A program made the translations under genes and the position numbers. From positions 1,302,001 through 1,366,000 of the forward strand of contig JAGTTO010000001.1 in the NCBI GenBank assembly GCA_018223435.1: 64,000 bases of DNA. Reading direction: 5' to 3'. Origin of the DNA: Lachnospiraceae bacterium Marseille-Q4251 (GTDB lineage Bacteria > Bacillota > Clostridia > Lachnospirales > Lachnospiraceae). Shown piece by piece: positions 59,623-64,000 of the stretch (within the stretch, counting starts at the first letter, position 1; every line of letters starts with the position of its first letter). The notes under the pieces were generated by a model. The model saw nothing but the letters and a program-made list of their open reading frames with translations. It had not been told where the DNA came from and made no database searches.

Positions 59623-60765
59623 TTATTCTGCACCCCGGGACAGTACCAGAGCGAAATAGCCCCACTCCCATAGCGGACATTCAAAGCTGTTTTCCAAGTA
59701 TTCCCGAATATCCTCTTCCTCGTACCCGGTCATCCGGGTCAGCACCACGATAGCATCCCGGAGCGTCTCATAGGCAAGAGTGCCCTCGCCTTTAAGGCTC
59801 CAGTTTAAGAAAGCGCTCTGGCGGATCCCCGCGTACTCAAGGGCAATCCATTCCATGCGGAGGATCAGGCTTTCAAGATCCGAATCTGCCGCTACCAGGT
59901 CGGAGAAGATCTCGTTCATCAGGAATTTCCGGATGAGTCCATCCCATTTTTTCCATTCCTGTAAAAATACGTTCCATTTTTCTTCCAGAACCTCGTCCCA
60001 TTCCCCATCGGAAATGGCCGCTGAGAGCTCCAGCACGGAATCCAGAAAATCCCCGTAAAGCCCCTCGTTCTGGTAGTTGACTGCAAGATCCTGGAGAATC
60101 TCGTTGCACTCCAGAGCCGTATCTTCCGTCGGGAGAGACACCTTCCGGATGGCTTTCAGAAGTTCTTTTTTCGTTTTTTCAGAAAAACAGTCGCTCACAT
60201 CGGCAGGGATCGGCTTTTTCCGTCCCTTTAAATCCAGAAGGATATAGAAAGCAGCGAGAAGCGCTTCCTCCGGAGAAATTTTTTCTTCTGCCAGAAGATC
60301 CAGAATCTCCTTTCGTAGCAGGAAAAGGAGGTTTTCCTCTTCCCCCGGAATGTTTGGAAAGCCCGGCTCTTCTTTTTTCCAGATATCAATGACCGCGGGA
60401 CAGCAGGGCATCAGCGTCTCCTCCTCATGATCGGAAAAGACGTGCACCTCTCTCGGGAAATCTGTACAGGTCTCGGAAAGCACCTCATCTCCGTAGGCGC
60501 TCACGAGGGCACAGAGCTTTTTCTCCGTGAGAAACGGACAGCGGTGGTCTTTTTTCAGGCCAATGACACGGGTCTCTTCCTTCTCTATAATATAGGCGCT
60601 CAGAGCTTTCCGCTGAGGTTTCACCGCCTGAGGCGGCGCAAGCTTTCGCCACCGTTCTTCCGTGGCCTCATCTACCGGGATCTTCCACTCCTGACAGCAG
60701 GTCCTGGGACACTGATCCGCCGTACAGACAAATTTTTCATAATACCTGGGCCAAAAACGCTGCAT
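59623..60765 (-). CDS. FliB-like (flagellin lysine-N-methylase family) protein, 380 aa
   Basis: FliB proteins methylate lysines on flagellin using a bound iron-sulfur site. The N-terminal YYEKFVCTADQCPRTCCQEW shows the CxxxxCxxxCC cluster; further Cys are in DHRCPFLTEKKLCALVSAYG, SETCTDFPR and MPCCPAVIDIW. The C-terminal half is helical. No flagellar gene is in the window. Many Lachnospiraceae have such genes, so the true substrate may not be flagellin. It follows the zinc-ribbon gene by 15 bases. Confidence 0.85.
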   Translation of the reverse strand: MQRFWPRYYEKFVCTADQCPRTCCQEWKIPVDEATEERWRKLAPPQAVKPQRKALSAYIIEKEETRVIGLKKDHRCPFLTEKKLCALVSAYGDEVLSETCTDFPREVHVFSDHEEETLMPCCPAVIDIWKKEEPGFPNIPGEEENLLFLLRKEILDLLAEEKISPEEALLAAFYILLDLKGRKKPIPADVSDCFSEKTKKELLKAIRKVSLPTEDTALECNEILQDLAVNYQNEGLYGDFLDSVLELSAAISDGEWDEVLEEKWNVFLQEWKKWDGLIRKFLMNEIFSDLVAADSDLESLILRMEWIALEYAGIRQSAFLNWSLKGEGTLAYETLRDAIVVLTRMTGYEEEDIREYLENSFECPLWEWGYFALVLSRGAE

Positions 60766-60780
60766 CCTCTGCTCTCCTAC

Positions 60781-61050
60781 TCAAATCCAATCAAAATTTC
60801 CACCGGTGACAGCCAGGCTTAAGAGGGCGTCCATCCGGGCCACTTCCTCTTCGCCCTCGATTTTTTCCAAAAGGACGGCGGTGTCCACCACATCCTCCAT
60901 GGTCTCATCCGGGCCGATCTCGTAGTCGATCTCCGCCGCACAGTCCGGACACGGGATCCTGCTCATGGTCTGCATGGAAAGAAAACGATTTCCACATTTC
61001 TTACACTCATAATAACCGCACGTCTTCGTGCCTTCCGGTACATAGTACAT
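60781..61050 (-). CDS. Zinc-ribbon protein, 89 aa
   Basis: Start MYYVPEGTKTCGYYECKKCG at 61050 behind GGAGG. Cysteines in YECKKCG and RIPCPDC make a four-Cys zinc ribbon; an acidic helical tail follows (GPDETMEDVVDTAVLLEKIE). Cotranscribed with the FliB-like gene from the promoter at 61083-61111. Function unknown. Confidence 0.75.
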   Translation of the reverse strand: MYYVPEGTKTCGYYECKKCGNRFLSMQTMSRIPCPDCAAEIDYEIGPDETMEDVVDTAVLLEKIEGEEEVARMDALLSLAVTGGNFDWI

Positions 61051-61082
61051 TTCTTTTTCCTCCAAAAAGCCTTTTACTCCTT

Positions 61083-61111
61083 ATTCTACCAATGCAGACG
61101 GGCAAAGTCAA
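61083..61111 (-). promoter_or_regulatory. Promoter of the zinc-ribbon/FliB-like operon
   Basis: Minus-strand TTGACT, 17 bases, TAGAAT, about 33 bases before ATG 61050. Confidence 0.8.
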
Positions 61112-61201
61112 ATCTTTTAACAACGACTTCCGGCCCGGGCATGGGGCTCATGAAAAAAATTCATTATTTCCCCTTTTCTTCTTCATGGTATACTGGCTAT
61201 A

Positions 61202-61850
61202 TCATAAGGAGTAGATCACCATGGAAACCGGAATGTTCAGCTTCCGGTAGATTTCCGTGCTCTGGACCACACACATGTAGGCCGGGATCTGTTTGCAGAG
61301 GCTGAAAGCCGTATCGTTATCCTCCACATAGACGATCCCCGGATCGTCGAAGGCCACCTTTAGCTCTTCCACTTCTTTGATGAAGGGATAAATGGTCTCC
61401 CGCACCATGACAAGGGCCTGATTTTTCAGCTGGCTCCGGCTCACGAAACGGCAGCCCTTCGGCGGATTGAACGGTGTCGGAAGGTCGCCCTCCAGAAGGA
61501 CTCTCTTCTTCTCCGCTTTCTCTTTTCTGGTAAAGACCGGAGCCGCGGAAAGCAGCGCCCGGGTATAGGTATGGGAGGGATGATCGAAAATTTGCTCCTT
61601 ACTTCCCATCTACACAATCTGCCCGAAATACATCACCGCCACATCGTCGCTGATGAAGCGCACAATGCTGAAATCATGGGAGATGAAAAGATAGGTCAGT
61701 CCCATCTCTTCCTGCATATCCTTTAAAATGGTGATAATCTGTACCTGAATCGACACATCCAGGGCGGAGACCGCCTCGTCACAGACCACAAATTCCTGAT
61801 TCGTAGCCAAAGTCCTCTCGATACTGATACGCTGGAGCTGCAGAATGGAA
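61202..61850 (-). pseudogene. Decayed OppF/DppF-type ABC ATPase joined to an unknown C-terminus
   Basis: From about 61850 the frame reads [40 protein letters not shown] and [11 protein letters not shown], the signature/Walker B/H-loop part of an oligopeptide ABC ATPase; the N-terminal half with Walker A is gone. A TAG at 61612-61610 interrupts MYFGQIV, and the same frame goes on with MGSKEQIFDHPSHTYTRALL up to KGCRF (about 61444). From there the sequence no longer looks like OppF: SRSQLKNQALVMVRETIYPF, then IVYVEDNDTAFSLCKQIPAY, of unknown origin. No intact start exists; a terminator hairpin lies just upstream. Confidence 0.8.
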
Positions 61851-61890
61851 AGATGATTCATTTTAAGAAGCAGGATTAAGATTAAAAGTT

Positions 61891-61919
61891 CAGGGTGTAC
61901 CTTGCACGGGTACACCCTG
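61891..61919 (-). terminator. Terminator after the FIVAR gene
   Basis: CAGGGTGTACC / GGTACACCCTG perfect stem with a six- to seven-base loop, followed on the minus strand by AACTTTTAA; 20 bases past the stop at 61941. Confidence 0.85.
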
Positions 61920-61940
61920 TTTTTATGACTGTCTGATATT

Positions 61941-62438
61941 TTAATTTACTGTAAATTTTCCTTCAGTACTTTGATTTGAATCACTTACATTTGCTGTTTC
62001 TGTCTCATCTGTTTTTTTCAACTTTTGAATTGCTTTTACAATATTGGTATAACAATTGTCCAATTCAGCCTGACTACCGGAATTTTTCATAACATTCTGA
62101 GCTTCTGCTATGTTCTGATCTAATACTGCAACTGATTCCTCGGTATAGTTACTTCTGTTAATTTCTTCTGTGTCCTTAATCAGACTGAGCAGTTCTTCTT
62201 TATCTACTGTCTGCAATGTCACCGTTTCTTCCGAAACAGTTTTTTTAGCTACACCATTTCCTCTTCCGACCCTTTCCCCAAAGAAAAAGTTTGCAATCAA
62301 TTCCAGTATTCCCAGGACGCACACATAGAAGATAACCATAATGATAATGCGTTTCACACGTCTTCGTCCACCTTTTTTATTGCTGCCATGCTGACTTCGA
62401 CGATTTGTCCTATTTACATTAAAATCTGCCCTACTCAT
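61941..62438 (-). CDS. Single-pass membrane protein with FIVAR-like domain, 165 aa
   Basis: A basic N-terminus ([19 protein letters not shown]) precedes one membrane helix ([19 protein letters not shown]), so the rest should be outside. Residues about 85-145 ([40 protein letters not shown], then [17 protein letters not shown]) match the three-helix FIVAR module of surface proteins. Ribosome site TGAGGAAG before ATG 62438. Lies downstream of the repeat-rich surface protein; perhaps part of the same surface set, though a terminator separates them. Confidence 0.75.
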   Translation of the reverse strand: MSRADFNVNRTNRRSQHGSNKKGGRRRVKRIIIMVIFYVCVLGILELIANFFFGERVGRGNGVAKKTVSEETVTLQTVDKEELLSLIKDTEEINRSNYTEESVAVLDQNIAEAQNVMKNSGSQAELDNCYTNIVKAIQKLKKTDETETANVSDSNQSTEGKFTVN

Positions 62439-62478
62439 TTTTCTTCCTCACAGACGCTTCCTACTATTTTCATCAGAA

Positions 62479-62512
62479 AAGGAAAGAAGAATCCTTCCGA
62501 ATTCTCCTTTCC
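62479..62512 (-). terminator. Terminator after the repeat-rich surface protein
   Basis: GGAAAGgAGAAT / ATTCTtCTTTCC stem followed by TTTTC on the minus strand, 16 bases past the stop. Confidence 0.82.
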
Positions 62513-62527
62513 CCAAAGAAAATCAGA

Positions 62528-64000
62528 TTATTTCACTACTTTTCTTTTTCTCAGAGCAAAAACTACCATCAGAGCTACTGCTGCGAACAGAGTGATTACA
62601 AGCGGCATTACGTTTGTTGTATCACCAGTCTTAACTCCAGCATCTGCTGACTTATTGGAATTGTTGTCATCAGATTTTGTTGTTGCAGGTGCTTCGGTGG
62701 TCTGAGTCTCGCTCTCAGTTACCTTGGTCTCAGACTCGCTGGTCGGTGCCTCGGTTGCCGGCTCAGTGCTCGGCTCGGTTGTCGGCTCAGTGCTCGGCTC
62801 AGTTACCGGTGTAGTGCTCGGCTCGGTTGTCGGCTCAGTACTCGGCTCGGTTGTCGGCTCAGTGCTCGGCTCAGTTGCCGGTGTAGAGCTCGGCTCAGTT
62901 GCCGGTGTAGAGCTCGGCTCGGTCGTCGGCTCAGTGCTCGGCTCGGTTGCCGGTGTAGTGCTCGGCTCGGTTGTCGGCTCAGTACTCGGCTCGGTCTCAA
63001 CTGCTTCAAAAATTGCGTCGATAGAAAGATATCCTTCGTTAGATCCTTCCTCGTAGAATCCAAGTCCAGTTACTCCGAAGGTCTTAGCATCTGCATCCCA
63101 ACGACCAGACTCTTTTCCTTCTACCTGCCAGCCTACAAATTTGTATCCATCTGCTGCTTTTACTTCCGGTACAAGATACTGCTCTGCCGAATCCTCATCG
63201 ATGGTGTAATGAATCGTGGTTGCTCCGTCATATCCCGGGAACTCTCCTTTTGCAGGATCTACAGAGAATACAACTTTGACTGTTTTCTGAACTTCTGTTT
63301 CAGTCTCAACTGCCTCAAAAATAGCGTCGATAGAAAGATATCCTTCGTTAGATCCTTTCTCGTAGAATCCAAGTCCGGTTACTCCGAAGGTCTTAGCATC
63401 TGCATCCCAACGACCAGACTCTTTTCCTTCTACCTGCCAGCCTACAAATTTGTATCCATCTGCTGCTTTTACTTCCGGTACGAGATACTGCTCTGCCGAA
63501 TCCTCATCGATGGTGTAATGAATCGTGGTTGCTCCGTCATATCCCGGGAACTCTCCCTTTGCAGGATCTACAGAGAACACAACTTTGACTGTTTTCTGAA
63601 CTTCTGTTTCAGTCTCAACTGCTTCAAAAATAGCGTCGATAGAAAGATATCCTTCGTTAGATCCTTTCTCGTAGAATCCAAGTCCGGTTACTCCGAAGGT
63701 CTTAGCATCTGCATCCCAACGACCAGACTCTTTTCCTTCTACCTGCCAGCCTACAAATTTGTATCCATCTGCTGCTTTTACTTCCGGTACGAGATACTGC
63801 TCTGCCGAATCCTCATCGATGGTGTAATGAATCGTGGTTGCTCCGTCATATCCCGGGAACTCTCCCTTTGCAGGATCTACAGAGAACACAACTTTGACGG
63901 TTTTCTGAACTTCTGTTTCGGTCTCAACTGCTTCAAAAATAGCGTCGATGGAAAGATATCCTTCGTTAGATCCTTCCGGATAGTTGGCAAGTCCGGTTAC
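62528..64000 (-). CDS. Sortase-anchored repeat surface protein, C-terminal 490 residues (runs off right edge)
   Basis: The frame is open to the window edge, so start and signal peptide are not seen. Three full and one partial copy of a 103-aa unit are present ([55 protein letters not shown]), recalling InlB/Flg_new-type beta repeats. A wall-spanning stretch of [11 protein letters not shown] words follows, then the anchor GVKTGDTTN (LPXTG variant), a membrane helix ([20 protein letters not shown]) and RKRKVVK. The protein should be fixed to the cell wall by sortase. Binding partner unknown. Confidence 0.88.
   Translation of the reverse strand, partial: VTGLANYPEGSNEGYLSIDAIFEAVETETEVQKTVKVVFSVDPAKGEFPGYDGATTIHYTIDEDSAEQYLVPEVKAADGYKFVGWQVEGKESGRWDADAKTFGVTGLGFYEKGSNEGYLSIDAIFEAVETETEVQKTVKVVFSVDPAKGEFPGYDGATTIHYTIDEDSAEQYLVPEVKAADGYKFVGWQVEGKESGRWDADAKTFGVTGLGFYEKGSNEGYLSIDAIFEAVETETEVQKTVKVVFSVDPAKGEFPGYDGATTIHYTIDEDSAEQYLVPEVKAADGYKFVGWQVEGKESGRWDADAKTFGVTGLGFYEEGSNEGYLSIDAIFEAVETEPSTEPTTEPSTTPATEPSTEPTTEPSSTPATEPSSTPATEPSTEPTTEPSTEPTTEPSTTPVTEPSTEPTTEPSTEPATEAPTSESETKVTESETQTTEAPATTKSDDNNSNKSADAGVKTGDTTNVMPLVITLFAAVALMVVFALRKRKVVK
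63001..64000 (-). repeat. Tandem 309-bp repeats in the surface protein gene
   Basis: The same bases recur at 63001, 63310, 63619 and 63928, an exact 309-bp period. Copies are almost identical, differing by scattered single bases, and in the last by TTGGCAAACTATCC-like changes near GLANYPEGS in place of GLGFYEKGS. From 62757 to 62998 a second, short repeat family (GGCTCAGT(G/A)CTCGGCTCGGTT) codes the EPST words. Confidence 0.93.

Noticed and set aside
62724..63056. Val/Gly/Ser repeat protein frame on the plus strand
   Set aside because: Mirror reading of the EPST wall repeats, not a real gene.
63001..64000. Regularly spaced repeats considered as a CRISPR array
   Set aside because: The 309-bp unit is one open frame coding protein repeats; there are no unique spacers.

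Overview
The window reads as a gut Clostridia (Lachnospiraceae-like) chromosome carrying a large conjugative element. The flank to the right of the element (47.8-64 kb) holds ordinary Firmicutes housekeeping genes of medium to high GC: lysS, greA, dus, birA, argF, fucI. Shine-Dalgarno sequences are strong AGGAGG types, and the cell-wall proteins have sortase-type tails, so the cell is Gram-positive. No rRNA, tRNA or CRISPR array was seen.

Positions 1 to about 45,060 are the inside and right end of an integrative conjugative element (ICE) with a Tn1549/CTn-like backbone. Nearly all genes lie on the minus strand, so they are read from right to left. They are: a replication initiator with a DUF6017-like C-terminus and a frameshifted XRE regulator; an actin-like ParM with a ParR-like partner; a giant thioester/Cna-B surface adhesin; a small gene, a B12-type radical SAM protein, a TOPRIM protein and a DUF5688 gene; a circularly permuted C5-cytosine methyltransferase; a probable oriT with MobC and a MOBP relaxase; PcfB; a VirD4 coupling protein split by a group II intron; a Maff2 pilin-like protein; VirB6; an MT-A70 adenine methylase; PrgI; VirB4; RadC; a DarT-DarG toxin-antitoxin pair; an NlpC/P60 hydrolase; PcfM; a 2,295-aa methylase-helicase with a TnpV gene overprinted in another frame; a double-domain SpoVG; and a ferredoxin at the far left. 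The left end and the integrase lie outside the window.

The right end of the element sits inside the Walker A codons of an ABC-transporter ATPase gene. This gene is the last of an operon holding a 58-aa DUF6019-like membrane protein, a response regulator and a histidine kinase. The ICE has therefore broken a sensor/transporter operon of the peptide-antibiotic type. The two related terminator hairpins and the extended -10 at the ICE end look like insulation plus a promoter that would cross the circular junction.

From 47.8 to 55.6 kb is a minus-strand housekeeping block: NfeD-SPFH; argF, a membrane gene, birA, a DUF6145-like gene and dus; then greA-lysS from its own consensus promoter. LysRS carries an extra C-terminal tRNA-binding domain. 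From 55.7 to 59.4 kb a small plus-strand gene, fucI and a divergent AraC-DUF402 pair form a likely fucose-use locus. From 59.5 to 62 kb there are decayed genes (the tail of an EAL protein, an OppF-type ATPase with an in-frame stop) around a FliB-like gene and a zinc-ribbon gene. The window closes with a FIVAR membrane protein and a sortase-anchored protein built of near-identical 309-bp repeats, running off the right edge.

Calls rest on reading motifs by eye. No homology search was run, so family names are from recognition and domain limits are approximate.
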